Assembly: GCF_003426815.1 (NCBI RefSeq)
Contig: NZ_QKYK01000014.1
Location: 62,001 to 126,000, forward strand
Direction of reading: 5' to 3'
Length of the DNA stretch: 64,000 nt
From: Desertimonas flava
GTDB taxonomy: Bacteria > Actinomycetota > Acidimicrobiia > Acidimicrobiales > Ilumatobacteraceae
Shown here: in pieces, positions 44,545 through 54,476 of the stretch
How the letters are laid out: each line of letters opens with the position of its first letter
Numbering within the stretch: the first letter of the stretch is position 1
The notes under the pieces: generated by a model
What the model saw: the letters and a program-made list of their open reading frames with translations, nothing else
The model's database searches: none
Told to the model about the DNA's origin: nothing
Position numbers and translations under genes: made by a program

Positions 44545-45513
44545 ATGCTTCACTTCCTCCGTCACCCCCTCGCGCGCCGCCTCCGGGACGTCGTCGCCAC
44601 ACTGTTCGGCGTCGCCGTCGCCGTGTTCGTGATGCTGCGCGCCATCCCCGGTGACCAGATCACCGCCGGCCTCGGCACCGAGGCCGCCGCCCTGACCCCG
44701 GCGCAGCGGGCCGCCCTGACCGACTACTACGGACTCGATCGGCCGCTCCCGGTGCAGTTCTTCTCGTGGCTCGGCAACGTCTTCACCGGCAACCTCGGCT
44801 ACTCCTCTCGTGCGCAGACGAGCGTCGTCGATCTCACCCTCGATGCCCTCCCCGTCACGCTCGAGCTGGCGATCCTCGCCATCGTCCTCTCGCTGCTGAT
44901 CGGCATCCCGCTCGGGTTGCTGTCGGCGTCGAAGCCCAACTCGGTGCGTGACGCGGCCGGTCAGGTCGTCGGCCTCGCCGGGCTGTCGATCCCCTCGTTC
45001 CTGCTGGCGACCGTGCTGCTCACCGTGCTCGCCTCGACCTACCACTTCAACCCCAACGGCAAGGCGTTCGCCACGCTCGTCGACGACCCCTGGCTCAACC
45101 TGCAGCAGATGCTGTTGCCGGCACTGGTGTTGGGGTTCGGGATCGCCGCGCCGATCATGCGCACCACCCGCACGGCGGTGCTCGAGGTGCGATCGCAGGA
45201 CTTCATCCGCACCGCCGTGGCCAAGGGCGTGCCGCCCCGCCGGCTCCAGGTGCGACACGTGCTGCGCAACGCCCTCGTTCCCATCGTCACGATGGCGGGC
45301 CTGCAGTTCGGCTACCTGCTCGGTGGCGCCGTCGTCGTGGAGCAGATCTTCTCCGTTCCCGGCATCGGGCGCCAGGTGTTGCTCGGCATCCAGCAGAAGG
45401 AGTACGCCGTCGTGCAGAGCACCGTGCTGGTGATCGCCGTCGCCTTCGTGCTCGTCAACATGGCGACCGATGTGCTCTACCGGGTGATCGACCCCCGGGT
45501 GCGTGCGTCGTGA
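44545..45513 (+). CDS. Peptide ABC transporter permease, DppB family
   Basis: 322 residues with six membrane segments. The N-terminal region (LFGVAVAVFVMLRAIPGD) and the DppB coupling motif (RTAVAKGVPPRRLQVRHVLRNALVPIVT in parts) are clear, with QKEYAVVQ near the end. ATG 44545 follows the strong stem-loop. It forms the channel with the next permease. Confidence 0.93.
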   Translation: MLHFLRHPLARRLRDVVATLFGVAVAVFVMLRAIPGDQITAGLGTEAAALTPAQRAALTDYYGLDRPLPVQFFSWLGNVFTGNLGYSSRAQTSVVDLTLDALPVTLELAILAIVLSLLIGIPLGLLSASKPNSVRDAAGQVVGLAGLSIPSFLLATVLLTVLASTYHFNPNGKAFATLVDDPWLNLQQMLLPALVLGFGIAAPIMRTTRTAVLEVRSQDFIRTAVAKGVPPRRLQVRHVLRNALVPIVTMAGLQFGYLLGGAVVVEQIFSVPGIGRQVLLGIQQKEYAVVQSTVLVIAVAFVLVNMATDVLYRVIDPRVRAS

Positions 45514-45555
45514 GCGAAGCGAGCGACTGCCGCCCGCGCCGCCCCGGGAGGCGCA

Positions 45556-46464
45556 GTGACTGAGCTGCAGACCGCTGTGCCGGCGGACGCCACTGCGGTC
45601 GTCGCCGGTGGGGCCCGTCACGGCCGCGTCCGGGCCCTGCTGCGCAATCCGAGCGGCGTGATCGGCCTGGCGCTGCTGGCGATCCCGCTCATCCTGGCCG
45701 TCATCGACCGGCTCGGCGTGCTCCCCTACACCCCGACCGAGCAGAACGCGCCCGACCGCCTGCAGGGTCCGTCGGGCGACCATCTCTTCGGCACCGACCA
45801 GTTCGGTCGCGACCTGCTCGCCCGCGTGGCCGGCGGCGTCGCCAACTCGCTGCTCGTGGCGTTCCTCGCCGTCGCCGTCGCCGCGGTCGTCGGCACGCTC
45901 GCCGGCCTCGTCGCCGGGTTCTACCGCGGGGCGGCCGACAGCGTGATCGGCGCCGTGTCCAACGTGATCTTCGCCTTCCCGCCGCTCCTGCTCGCCCTCT
46001 GCGTGGCGTCGGTCGTCGACCGCAACCGCGTCACGGTGGCGTTGTCGATCGCCATCGTGTACGTGCCGATCTTCACCCGTGTCGTGCGCGGCCCGGTGCT
46101 GAGCCTGCGCGAGGTCGAGTTCGTGAGGGCGGCGACGGCGACCGGCCAGAGCCGCCTGTCGGTGATGCTGCGGCACGTCCTGCCCAACGTCACGCCGATC
46201 CTCGTCGTGCAGATCACCCTGTCGCTGTCGTGGGCCGTGCTCACCGAGGCGGCGCTCAGCTTCCTCGGCCTCGGCATCCCGTTGCCGTCGGCATCGCTCG
46301 GCTCGATGATCTACGAGGCCCGCACCCTCATGTATCGCTCGCCGGCGACGATGGTCTTCCCGGGCGTCGTCGTGGTGCTCATCGTCGTGAGTCTCAATCT
46401 GCTCGGCGACGGCCTGCGCGACACGCTCGATCCCCGTGCGACCACCCGGAACGGAACTGCATGA
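45556..46464 (+). CDS. Peptide ABC transporter permease, DppC family
   Basis: 302 residues from GTG 45556. It shows the DppC layout: an N-terminal membrane segment, GDHLFGTDQFGRDLLARV, then the coupling loop VEFVRAATATGQSRLSVMLRHVLPN (in parts) and GDGLRDTLDPR at the C-terminus. The stop overlaps the murQ ATG. With the DppA-, DppB- and fused ATPase genes it makes a complete importer. Confidence 0.93.
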   Translation: MTELQTAVPADATAVVAGGARHGRVRALLRNPSGVIGLALLAIPLILAVIDRLGVLPYTPTEQNAPDRLQGPSGDHLFGTDQFGRDLLARVAGGVANSLLVAFLAVAVAAVVGTLAGLVAGFYRGAADSVIGAVSNVIFAFPPLLLALCVASVVDRNRVTVALSIAIVYVPIFTRVVRGPVLSLREVEFVRAATATGQSRLSVMLRHVLPNVTPILVVQITLSLSWAVLTEAALSFLGLGIPLPSASLGSMIYEARTLMYRSPATMVFPGVVVVLIVVSLNLLGDGLRDTLDPRATTRNGTA

Positions 46465-47432
46465 ATCGCATCGACCGCACCGACGTTGCGGACCACGCCC
46501 CCAACGATGACAGCGACACCGACACCGGAGCTGGGCTCATGACGTCGCTCACCACCGAGGCCGGCGATCCCCGCTACGCCCACATCGACGAGCTGCCGAC
46601 CGCGGCGCTCGCCGACCTGATGAACGATGCCGACGCCACCGTGCCCGCCGCCGTGCGGCGGGCCCTGCCGTCGATCGTTCCCGCGATCGACGCGATCGCC
46701 GCACGCATGAAGGGGGGCGGAGGGCTGCTCTATGTCGGCGCCGGAACCTCCGGCCGCCTGGGGGTGCTCGACGCCTCGGAGTGCCCGCCGACGTTCGGCA
46801 CCGCGCCGTCCCTCGTGCGCGGGATCATCGCCGGAGGCCCGCCGGCGATCATCACGCCCGTCGAGGGCGCCGAGGACGACCCGGTCGCCGGCGCCGCAGC
46901 CATCGACGACGCCGTGGTCACCGCCGCCGACGCCGTCGTCGGCATCGCCTCGAGCGGTCGGACGCCGTACGTGATCGGCGCCATCCGGCGGGCCGCCGAG
47001 CTGGGCGCCCTCACCGTCGGCCTGTCGTGCAACGCCGGCGCCCCGCTCGGTGCAGCAGCCGAGATGTCCATCGAGGTGCCGGTCGGTCCGGAGATCGTGG
47101 CCGGCTCGACGCGGCTCAAGGCGGGGACGGCACAGAAGCTCGTCCTCAACATGATCTCGACGATCGTGATGGTGCGCCTCGGCAAGACCTACGGCAACTT
47201 GATGGTGGACCTCGTCCCGACGAACGAGAAGCTGCGCCGGCGAGCGATCAGGATCGTCGGCGAGATCGCCGAGGTCTCTGCCTCCGAGTCACGAGCAGCG
47301 CTCGACGCGACGGCCTTCGACATCAAGGCCGCGGTGCTGGTGGCGGCGCTCGGCCTGTCGCCCCAGGACGCCACAACCCGGCTGGACAGGAACGGCGGCC
47401 ATCTGCGCCGCGCGATGGAGGAACGGCGATGA
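46461..47432 (+). CDS. murQ: N-acetylmuramic acid 6-phosphate etherase
   Basis: 323 residues. It cleaves the lactyl ether of MurNAc-6-P to GlcNAc-6-P in peptidoglycan recycling. The SIS domain has GAGTSGRLGVLDASECPPTFG (in parts), EGAEDDPVAGAAAI, IASSGRTPYVIGA and KAGTAQKLVLNMIST. It starts at ATG 46461, overlapping the DppC stop; ATG 46539 would remove a nonconserved N-terminus. It is coupled to anmK by a 4 nt overlap. Confidence 0.95.
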   Translation: MNRIDRTDVADHAPNDDSDTDTGAGLMTSLTTEAGDPRYAHIDELPTAALADLMNDADATVPAAVRRALPSIVPAIDAIAARMKGGGGLLYVGAGTSGRLGVLDASECPPTFGTAPSLVRGIIAGGPPAIITPVEGAEDDPVAGAAAIDDAVVTAADAVVGIASSGRTPYVIGAIRRAAELGALTVGLSCNAGAPLGAAAEMSIEVPVGPEIVAGSTRLKAGTAQKLVLNMISTIVMVRLGKTYGNLMVDLVPTNEKLRRRAIRIVGEIAEVSASESRAALDATAFDIKAAVLVAALGLSPQDATTRLDRNGGHLRRAMEERR

Positions 47433-48649
47433 GCACGACCATGACGGTGCTGGGGATGATCTCAGGCACGTCGCACGACGGCATCGACGCCGCGGTCGTC
47501 GACTTCTCGTTCGCCGATGACGGGGTCCTCGAGGGAATCGTCGGACACCGCAGCGTCACCCCCTACGACCCGGGCCTACGTTCCCGCCTGCGTAGCGCCC
47601 TGCCGCCCACGCCCACCACGCTCTCGGAGATCTGCCAGCTCGACACGCTCATCGGCCAGGCCTTCGCCGAGGTCGCCGCGGGTGCCGAGCGGGCCACACG
47701 GGCCGCCGGGCGGCCGCTCGACGCGATCGCATCGCACGGCCAGACCGTGTTCCACTGGGTCGACGGCACCACCCCGCTCGGCACCCTGCAGATCGGTCAG
47801 CCGGCGTGGATCGCCGAGCGCACGGGGGTGCCCGTGGTGTCCGATGTGCGCATCCGGGACATGACCGTCGGCGGCCAGGGGGCTCCGCTGGTGGCCTTCC
47901 TCGACACCCTGCTGCTGCGCGGCCGTGCCAGCGGCGCCGGCATCGCCGCGCTCAACCTCGGCGGCATCTCCAACATGACGGTGCTGCTGCCCGGACGCGA
48001 TCCGTACGCCTACGACATCGGGCCGGCCAACGCCCTGCTCGACGCCGTCATCGCCGACCGCCCACTCCGGAACGGAACGTCCGACTCCCCCGGGTATGAC
48101 GAGGACGGGCGGATCGCGGCGAGTGGCGCGGTGGACGACGCGCTGCTGAGCGTCCTGCTCGAGGAGCCGTACTACGCCCTGCCGGTCCCGAAGACCACGG
48201 GCAAGGAATTGTTCCACCTCGAGTACGTCCAGGCTGCGCTCGCTCGGTCCGGCCGGGAGCCGGCGCTGCCCGACCTCCTGGCCACGCTCACCGAGCTGAC
48301 GGCCGTCACGGTCGCTCACGACGTGAAGGCCGCCGGGATCGGCACCCTCGTGGTGTCCGGAGGAGGCTGCGCCAACGGCTTCCTGATGAGACGACTCGCT
48401 TCCGCCCTGGACGGTGTCGAGCTCGTGCGCTCCGATGAGCTCGGCGCCCCGACCGACACCAAGGAGGCGATCGCCTTCGCCATGATCGGATGGTGCACGC
48501 TCCACGGCGTCCCCGCCAACGAGCCGACCGCGACCGGTGCCGCCGAGCGGCGCGTGCTCGGAACGATCACGCCGGGCCGCACTCCGCTCGTCCTTCCCCC
48601 GCCCCACGAGACACCGCTGCCTGCGCTGCGGCTGACGGTCAGGGGTTGA
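47429..48649 (+). CDS. anmK: Anhydro-N-acetylmuramic acid kinase
   Basis: 406 residues of the hexokinase/Hsp70 fold. It opens the 1,6-anhydro ring of anhMurNAc and phosphorylates it to MurNAc-6-P, the MurQ substrate. Motifs are MISGTSHDGIDAAVV, ASHGQTVFHW, GGQGAPLVAFLDTLL, LNLGGISNMTVL, DIGPANALLDA and VSGGGCANGFLM. Together with MurQ it completes recycling of imported anhydromuropeptides. Confidence 0.95.
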   Translation: MSTTMTVLGMISGTSHDGIDAAVVDFSFADDGVLEGIVGHRSVTPYDPGLRSRLRSALPPTPTTLSEICQLDTLIGQAFAEVAAGAERATRAAGRPLDAIASHGQTVFHWVDGTTPLGTLQIGQPAWIAERTGVPVVSDVRIRDMTVGGQGAPLVAFLDTLLLRGRASGAGIAALNLGGISNMTVLLPGRDPYAYDIGPANALLDAVIADRPLRNGTSDSPGYDEDGRIAASGAVDDALLSVLLEEPYYALPVPKTTGKELFHLEYVQAALARSGREPALPDLLATLTELTAVTVAHDVKAAGIGTLVVSGGGCANGFLMRRLASALDGVELVRSDELGAPTDTKEAIAFAMIGWCTLHGVPANEPTATGAAERRVLGTITPGRTPLVLPPPHETPLPALRLTVRG

Positions 48650-48656
48650 CGTCTCG

Positions 48657-49193
48657 ATGACGAGCCCGTCCGAGCGTGCCGATGCGATCGAGACGATCCG
48701 TCTCCGGCCGGCCGGCCATGACGACCTCGACGCCGTGGTCACCGTGTTCCGGTCCTGCTGGTCGACGTCGTACGCGCCGGTCATGCCCCCGGCACTGGTC
48801 GCCGCGATGACGCCCGAACGCGCACGATCGCTGTGGTTCCGGGCGCTCCGCGAGGCGGCGCCGGGCGAGATCGTCGTCGCCGTCCGAGACCGGGCGATCG
48901 TCGGGGTCACCCGCTGGGCGGTGCCCGGCACGGCGGCGCCGGGCTGGGTGCACTCGTTGTATGTCGATCCGGCGTCGCAGGGCCTCGGCGTCGGGCGCCT
49001 CTTGCTTGGCGCCGCCGAGCAGGCCATCGCAGGCGCCGGCGCCTCCGCGGCCCGCCTGTGGGTGTTCGCCGCCAACGCGCCCTCGCGCCGGTTCTACGAG
49101 GCGCGCGGTTGGTCGGCCGACGGCACCACGCGCGTCGAGGCCGAGTTCGGCGAGCCGGAGATCGGGATGGCCAAGGAGTTGACCGGGCGATGA
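48657..49193 (+). CDS. GNAT family N-acetyltransferase
   Basis: 178 residues. The acetyl-CoA motif is VDPASQGLGVGRLLLGAAEQAI, preceded by WVHSLYVD, with RLWVFAANAPSRRFYEARGW as the last conserved strand-helix. The acceptor is unknown. The position in the recycling operon suggests an amino sugar or a peptide amine. The stop overlaps the serine hydrolase ATG. Confidence 0.92.
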   Translation: MTSPSERADAIETIRLRPAGHDDLDAVVTVFRSCWSTSYAPVMPPALVAAMTPERARSLWFRALREAAPGEIVVAVRDRAIVGVTRWAVPGTAAPGWVHSLYVDPASQGLGVGRLLLGAAEQAIAGAGASAARLWVFAANAPSRRFYEARGWSADGTTRVEAEFGEPEIGMAKELTGR

Positions 49194-50302
49194 ACGCCGA
49201 GTCGCTTGCCGCGCTCGTCGACGAGGTGGTCGCCGCATCCCCGCCGGGATCGACGCCGCCCGCCGGAGTCGCTGTCGGCGTGGCCACGAGAGACGGCGGC
49301 CCCTTGCGCATGGCGACGATCGGCTGGCGGGACGCCGACGCTTCCCTGCCGCTCACCGACACCACCCGTCACGATCTGGCGTCGGTGACCAAGGTGGTCA
49401 CCACGGCGTGCCTGATGACACTGGTCTCTGCCCGCGCCGTCGATCTCGACGACGAGGTGCAGCACTTCCTGCCCGCCGCCCACAGCGGCATCACCGTTCG
49501 CGACCTCCTGCTCCATCGGGGCGGGCTGTGGGAGTGGTACCCGTTGTACGCGGCCGTCGACGACCCGACGGACGTCGATGCGGTCCATGCCTTCGTCGAT
49601 GCCCTGCCGGGCCGGTACCCGCGCGGCCAGGCCCGCCACTACTCGGACCTCGGGTTCATCCAGCTCGGCCGCATCGTCGCCGCGGCGGCCGGCTCGTCGC
49701 TGCCCGACGCCGTCGCCGAGCTGATCGCCTTCCCGCTCGGTCTCCGGTCGTTGCGGTACGGCAGCCCGGACGACGCCGACGACGTGGCGACCAGCGCCCT
49801 CGACGATCGTGTCGAGATGACGATGCTCGACACCGGCGAGCCGTACGCGGTGCCGTTCCGCAGCTCCGACTTCGCCGGCTGGCGCACCGCGCCGGTGACG
49901 GGCTCCGTCAACGACGGCAACGCCTTCCATGCCCTCGGCGGCGTGTCGGGACACGCCGGTCTCTTCGCCACCGTCGACGACCTTGCCACGCTGGGCGCCG
50001 CCCTCGCCGCAGCCGGCGAGCACGACGACCTCTGGGCGCCGCCCGTGGTTGCCGAGTTCTACCGGCCCGGCCCGGACACCGGCCAGTCGCTCGGCTTCCG
50101 TCGGTACTCCGTTCCCGACGTCGACACCGATGTCCTCGGCCACACCGGCTTCGTCGGCACGGGCATCGGGTTCGTGCCCGACGCGGGCATCGCGGCGGTG
50201 CTGGCGAGCAACCGGTTGGTCACGTCCGGCACCCCGGTCTCCTCGGTCGACCTGTGGCACGCCGTACTGAACCAGACGCTGCACGGAGACGGCGATGGCT
50301 GA
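49190..50302 (+). CDS. Serine hydrolase of the beta-lactamase/DD-peptidase family
   Basis: 370 residues. The SxxK motif is S65-V-T-K68 and the second motif is Y151-S-D153. A C-terminal HTGFVGTGIGF segment stands where the KTG-type motif lies. No signal peptide is seen, so it would act in the cytosol, perhaps on imported muropeptides or related esters and amides. It overlaps both neighbours, confirming operon membership. Confidence 0.88.
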   Translation: MNAESLAALVDEVVAASPPGSTPPAGVAVGVATRDGGPLRMATIGWRDADASLPLTDTTRHDLASVTKVVTTACLMTLVSARAVDLDDEVQHFLPAAHSGITVRDLLLHRGGLWEWYPLYAAVDDPTDVDAVHAFVDALPGRYPRGQARHYSDLGFIQLGRIVAAAAGSSLPDAVAELIAFPLGLRSLRYGSPDDADDVATSALDDRVEMTMLDTGEPYAVPFRSSDFAGWRTAPVTGSVNDGNAFHALGGVSGHAGLFATVDDLATLGAALAAAGEHDDLWAPPVVAEFYRPGPDTGQSLGFRRYSVPDVDTDVLGHTGFVGTGIGFVPDAGIAAVLASNRLVTSGTPVSSVDLWHAVLNQTLHGDGDG

Positions 50303-51938
50303 CCCCGTGCTCAGCATCCGCAACCTGTCGGTCACGTTCAGCACCCCGTCGGGGCCGATCGACGCCGTGCGCGACGTGTCGATCGACATCGCTGCGAGCC
50401 AGACCGTCGCCGTCGTCGGGGCGTCCGGCTCCGGAAAGTCCACGACCGCGGCGGCCGTCAACCGGCTCCTGCCACCGAACGCCCGCATCACCTCGGGGTC
50501 GGTGTGGTTCAACGGCACCGATCTGGCCACCGTGCCGGCCCGCCAGATGCAGCGCATCCGCGGCGCGCAGATCGGTCTCGTGCCGCAGGATCCGATGTCG
50601 AATCTCAACCCGATGATGCGGGTCGGCAACCAGGTGGCCGAAGCCCTCGAGGTGCACGGCATCGCCGCCGGCACGGCAGCCCACGCCCGGGTCGTCGAGC
50701 TGCTCGATCTCGTCGGCATCCCCGACGCCGCCCAGCGAGCCAACCAGTACCCCCACGAGTTCTCCGGTGGCATGCGCCAGCGAGTGCTCATCGCCATCGG
50801 CCTCGCGTGCCGGCCCCAACTCCTCATCGCCGACGAACCGACCTCGGCGCTCGACGTGACCGTGCAGCGGCGGATCCTCGACCAGCTGGCCGAGCTCACC
50901 GAAAAGATGGGGACCGCCCTGTTCCTGATCACCCACGACCTCGGGCTGGCGGCCGAACGAGCCGACCACGTGGTGGTGATGAACGAGGGCGCCGTCGTCG
51001 AGGCCGGCGAGGCCGCAGCGATCCTCGGCGATCCCCAGCACGAGTACACCCGCCGCCTCCTCGCCGCCGCACCGAGCCTGTCGTCGGCCTCGATGCTGCC
51101 GGATCCGTCGCCCGGCGAGGCGCCCGACGGCCGATCACCGGATGATGAGGCGCCGCTGGTCACCGTCGACGGTCTCGTCAAGACGTTCCCCATCCGAGGC
51201 CGGGGCCTCGACGCCCCCACCGACTTCACGGCCGTGGACGACGTGGCGATCACGATCCCACGTGGGTCGACCGTGTCGATCGTCGGTGAGTCGGGCTCGG
51301 GCAAATCGACGATGGCCAACCTCGTCCTCGCCCTCGACCACGCGACCGCCGGGTCGATCACGTTCGACGGCGCCGACGTCACGGCGATGGACCGCCGGGG
51401 CCTGTTCGCCCTGCGGCGGCGGGTGCAGCCCGTGTTCCAGAACCCCTTCGCCTCGCTCGACCCCCGCTACACGGTGGAGCGGTGCATCGCCGAGCCGTTG
51501 CGCGTGCACAAGATCGGGACCAAGACGGGCCGGCGCGCCGCCGTGGCCGATCTGCTCGAGCAGGTCGCCCTGCCGGCCGGCCTCGCCGGGCGGTTCCCCC
51601 ACGAGCTGTCGGGCGGGCAGCGCCAGCGGGTCGCCATCGCCCGGGCGCTCGCCCTCGAGCCCGAGCTCATCGTCCTCGACGAGGCCGTGTCGGCGCTCGA
51701 CGTCCTCGTCCAGGCGCAGATCCTCGCCCTGCTCACGGAGCTGCAGCAGGAGCGCCGGCTCAGCTATCTGTTCATCAGCCACGACCTGGCCGTCGTGCGG
51801 ATGATCTCGCACCACGTGTACGTGATGCAGCGCGGACGCATCGTCGAGCACGGCACGCCGGCGGCCATCTTCGACGATCCTCAGCACGACTACACCCGCG
51901 AACTGCTCGCCGCCATCCCCACCCCCGCCCACCGCTGA
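50295..51938 (+). CDS. Fused DppD-DppF type ABC ATPase
   Basis: 547 residues with two complete ATPase domains. Domain 1 has Walker [10 protein letters not shown] (42-50), signature FSGGMRQR and ADEPTSALD. Domain 2 has Walker [10 protein letters not shown] (331-339), signature LSGGQRQR and [10 protein letters not shown]-terminal [11 protein letters not shown] follows each half, as in oligopeptide transporters. It energises the DppB/DppC-like permeases of this locus and ends the operon. Confidence 0.95.
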   Translation: MADPVLSIRNLSVTFSTPSGPIDAVRDVSIDIAASQTVAVVGASGSGKSTTAAAVNRLLPPNARITSGSVWFNGTDLATVPARQMQRIRGAQIGLVPQDPMSNLNPMMRVGNQVAEALEVHGIAAGTAAHARVVELLDLVGIPDAAQRANQYPHEFSGGMRQRVLIAIGLACRPQLLIADEPTSALDVTVQRRILDQLAELTEKMGTALFLITHDLGLAAERADHVVVMNEGAVVEAGEAAAILGDPQHEYTRRLLAAAPSLSSASMLPDPSPGEAPDGRSPDDEAPLVTVDGLVKTFPIRGRGLDAPTDFTAVDDVAITIPRGSTVSIVGESGSGKSTMANLVLALDHATAGSITFDGADVTAMDRRGLFALRRRVQPVFQNPFASLDPRYTVERCIAEPLRVHKIGTKTGRRAAVADLLEQVALPAGLAGRFPHELSGGQRQRVAIARALALEPELIVLDEAVSALDVLVQAQILALLTELQQERRLSYLFISHDLAVVRMISHHVYVMQRGRIVEHGTPAAIFDDPQHDYTRELLAAIPTPAHR

Positions 51939-52569
51939 ACCCCGGGGCCCAGATTCTCAGGCGTCGTTCGTCGCGTTTCGGGCGCTCGAGTCGCTCTGGT
52001 GGGTTCTGAACGGTGGAAGTGCGTACGGGGTGGGCCTCGGGGAGCGCGCTGGGTCGGCACTTCGGCAGGGCCGTCGGGCCTCTCTCGTCTTCTGCTGGCC
52101 GGAGGTTGGGCAGGTTCGCCGGTGACGGCTGCTGCTCCGAAGGTGAGGTGATCGACGTCGGTGGCCGGGTGGAAGCTGGACAACGTCGAGAATCTGGGGC
52201 TCGATCGTGCCATTCGGTGACCTGGGGCTGGATCGTGACGAAAACCGTCACGATCCAGCCCGCGAAGTATCCCCACGAGCCGCGCCGGCGTCGAGACCCC
52301 GAGGTATGTGACGGAGATTGCGGAACCGCAACCGGCGACCCAAACCGCCCCGTCACACCGACACGGTGCCGGCGCCCGACGACCGACGACGGCACTCCAG
52401 CCTCACGAGCAGACAATCGTGCCGCAGCACAGCGAACACACCCGTACCCGACCCACAGGTCCGACAGGTTCGTCGCGGTTTCGCGACCGTGGCGGTACAG
52501 GAATTCCGGAAGCGGGGCAGCGGGGGTGGAGGGGTGGGTTGAGCGGGCGCCGATTAGCCTGCGGTCGGG
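51939..52569. other. Gene-free interval
   Basis: I find no convincing gene in these 631 bases on either strand; ORFs across it are arginine- and proline-rich without family features. It holds a perfect hairpin at 52226-52260. A TANNNT box (TAGCCT, 52555-52560) lies 9 nt before the ATG at 52570. Confidence 0.6.
52226..52260. terminator. Perfect 15 bp hairpin
   Basis: ggctggatcgtgacg (52226-52240) pairs with cgtcacgatccagcc (52246-52260) around aaaac. It is the most stable element in the interval; terminator or protein-binding dyad. It lies too far (about 290 nt) from the upstream stop to be that gene's simple terminator. Confidence 0.45.
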
Positions 52570-53292
52570 ATGGGACTCCGCGACCGATTCTTCACTCCCA
52601 AGACGGCGAAAGCCCTGCTGTCGTGGCGGATTCCGGTGGCGGCCGCGGTCGGCGTCGTCCTCGGGCTGATCGGTGTTCCGTGGGTCGGCGCGATCGTGAT
52701 CGGCGTGGCCTTCTACGCCGGATCGGTGCTGCTGGCGATGCCCAAGCAGAAGCGGGCGACTCCCGTCGACGCCTTCGCCCTCAGCGAGCCGTGGCGGCAG
52801 TTCGTGCAGAGCGCGAACCGGTCGCGCCAGGCGCTGCAGGCCACCGTGCGGGGGATCGCCGACGGGCCGCTGAAGGAGCGCCTCGGTGACATCGTCGCCC
52901 GTCTCGAGCAGGCCGTCGACGAGAGCGGCGCCGTCGCCACACGTGGCGACGCCATCGACGACGCCGTGAACCGCATCGACCCCGTGCGCCTCCGCTCCCG
53001 CCTGGCCACCCTCAGGGAGCAGGCGGGTGCCGAGTCGGGCAACGTGGCCGAGGCCATCGCCTCGGTCGAGAGCCAGCTCGCCAGCGCCGACCGCCTCAAG
53101 GCGCTCTCGGCCAGCACCGCCGACCGCCTCCGGCTCACCCAGGCCCGGCTCGACGAGCTCGTCGCCCGCGCCGCCGAGGTGAGCGTCGGCACCAAGGACA
53201 GCGCCACCTACGCCCACGACGTCGACTCGCTCGTCGTCGAGCTCGAGGCCATGCGCCAGGCCGTCGCCGAGGTGGAGCAAGCTTCGTCGTGA
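52570..53292 (+). CDS. Membrane protein A of the SBP-vWA cassette (paralogue of the gene at 56414)
   Basis: 240 residues. The N-terminal motif LRDRFFTPKTAKALL is followed by two adjacent membrane segments (about 20-60). A helical, coiled-coil-prone cytosolic part then includes SEPWRQFVQSANRSRQALQ, ADGPLKERLGDIVARLEQAV and LDELVARAAEVSVGTKDSA. The same blocks recur in order in the protein at 56414-57166. I do not recognise the family; the layout recalls XpaC-like proteins, but that is a guess. It is coupled to the next gene by GTGA. Confidence 0.75.
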   Translation: MGLRDRFFTPKTAKALLSWRIPVAAAVGVVLGLIGVPWVGAIVIGVAFYAGSVLLAMPKQKRATPVDAFALSEPWRQFVQSANRSRQALQATVRGIADGPLKERLGDIVARLEQAVDESGAVATRGDAIDDAVNRIDPVRLRSRLATLREQAGAESGNVAEAIASVESQLASADRLKALSASTADRLRLTQARLDELVARAAEVSVGTKDSATYAHDVDSLVVELEAMRQAVAEVEQASS

Positions 53293-54476
53293 ACGGCAAA
53301 CGCGCCGCCGCCGCGCTCGTGGCCGTGGCGCTCGTCGTCGTCGCCTTCGTCGTGCGCGGGGCGCTCGACGACGACGGGTCACAGGCAGCGCCGACCACCA
53401 CCGTCGCCGCCACCCCCGACGGATCCGGTCCGATCGGCACCGACGCCACGACGCCGGCCGAGCCGGAGGCGACCGAACCGCCGACGGCATCGAGCGTCGT
53501 CTGCATCACCGAGTTGGCGAGCGTGTGCGAAGCGATCGGCGACGCCTTCCCCGACCTGAACGTTCGGGTCGAGGCGGCTGGGACGACGCTCGACCGTCTC
53601 GCCGCTCTCGACGATCCAGCGGCGGCACCGATCTGGGTGACCGCCGACCCGTACCCGGCGATGGTCGACACCGCCCGGCGCGACGCCGACCCGATCGGCT
53701 ACTCCGGCACGCCGGTCGGTGCGTCGGCCCTGGCGGTGGCCGTGCCCAAGCCGCGCGCCGCAGCCACGGCGCCGGCGACCGCGGCAGGGACGAGCGTCAC
53801 CCCCGACACCGCAGCCGACGACACAGCAGCCGACGACACAGCAGCCGACGACACGGGCACGGAGGCCGGTGCGCCCACGGGCCGGGCCGACGTCCTGGCG
53901 AGCGGCTGTGCCGACGACGCGCTGTGGGCCTGCCTCGGCAACCACGCCGGGGCGGCGTGGACCGATCTCGGCGGCGAGGCGTCGTGGGGCGCGATCCGCC
54001 CGTCACTCGGTGACGTGCCCGATTCCGCCCTCGGGTTGCTGTCGTTCGCCGCCGCCGTCTCCGGGTACACCGGCGTCGCGTCCCCGACCGCGTTCGACTG
54101 GGAATCCGACAGCACGTTCGTCGGCTGGGCGCGCCGCCTCGTCCGCCAGAGTGAGCGGGCTCCCGACACGGCTGGAACGCCGCTCCGCACCATGGCGACC
54201 AGGGCGAGCGCCCTCGACGTGGCCGCCACGGCCGACTTCGAGCTCGCCGCCCTCGGCACCTCCGGCGACCGATTCGAGCTGGTCTATCCTCGGCCGGACA
54301 TGTGGTTGCACGCCGTGGTCGCCGCTCCGGCCGGTGTGGCCGCGCCCGCCGACCTCGCGGCGATCGTCACCGACGCGCTGACCGCCGCCGACTGGAAGCC
54401 GGCCGCGGCGGCGACGACCCCGGCGCCCAGCGCCGCCACGATGCTCGCACTCCGCGCCCTTTGGGAGGCCCAATGA
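53289..54476 (+). CDS. Exported SBP-like protein of the cassette
   Basis: 395 residues from GTG 53289. An N-terminal signal anchor (AAALVAVALVVVAFVV) is followed by a Thr/Pro/Glu linker. A solute-binding-like domain follows (ITELASVCEAIGDAFPDLNVRVE in parts, APIWVTADPYPAMVDTARR). An internal tandem of three TAADD units (53807-53853) sits between its halves. No vWA domain. It overlaps both neighbours by 4 nt. Function unknown; a partner of the vWA protein that follows is likely. Confidence 0.7.
   Translation: MNGKRAAAALVAVALVVVAFVVRGALDDDGSQAAPTTTVAATPDGSGPIGTDATTPAEPEATEPPTASSVVCITELASVCEAIGDAFPDLNVRVEAAGTTLDRLAALDDPAAAPIWVTADPYPAMVDTARRDADPIGYSGTPVGASALAVAVPKPRAAATAPATAAGTSVTPDTAADDTAADDTAADDTGTEAGAPTGRADVLASGCADDALWACLGNHAGAAWTDLGGEASWGAIRPSLGDVPDSALGLLSFAAAVSGYTGVASPTAFDWESDSTFVGWARRLVRQSERAPDTAGTPLRTMATRASALDVAATADFELAALGTSGDRFELVYPRPDMWLHAVVAAPAGVAAPADLAAIVTDALTAADWKPAAAATTPAPSAATMLALRALWEAQ
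53807..53853 (+). repeat. 15 bp tandem repeat coding for TAADD
   Basis: Three consecutive copies of acacagcagccgacg within the SBP-like gene. Changes in copy number keep the frame and would alter the length of a flexible linker. Confidence 0.7.

Noticed and set aside
45511-45530. Possible short R1/R2 fragment (gagcgaagcgagcg)
   Set aside because: Too short to separate from chance in this sequence.
49094-51382. Minus-strand open frame of 762 codons
   Set aside because: Shadow of the serine hydrolase and fused ATPase genes, which carry clear catalytic motifs on the plus strand.
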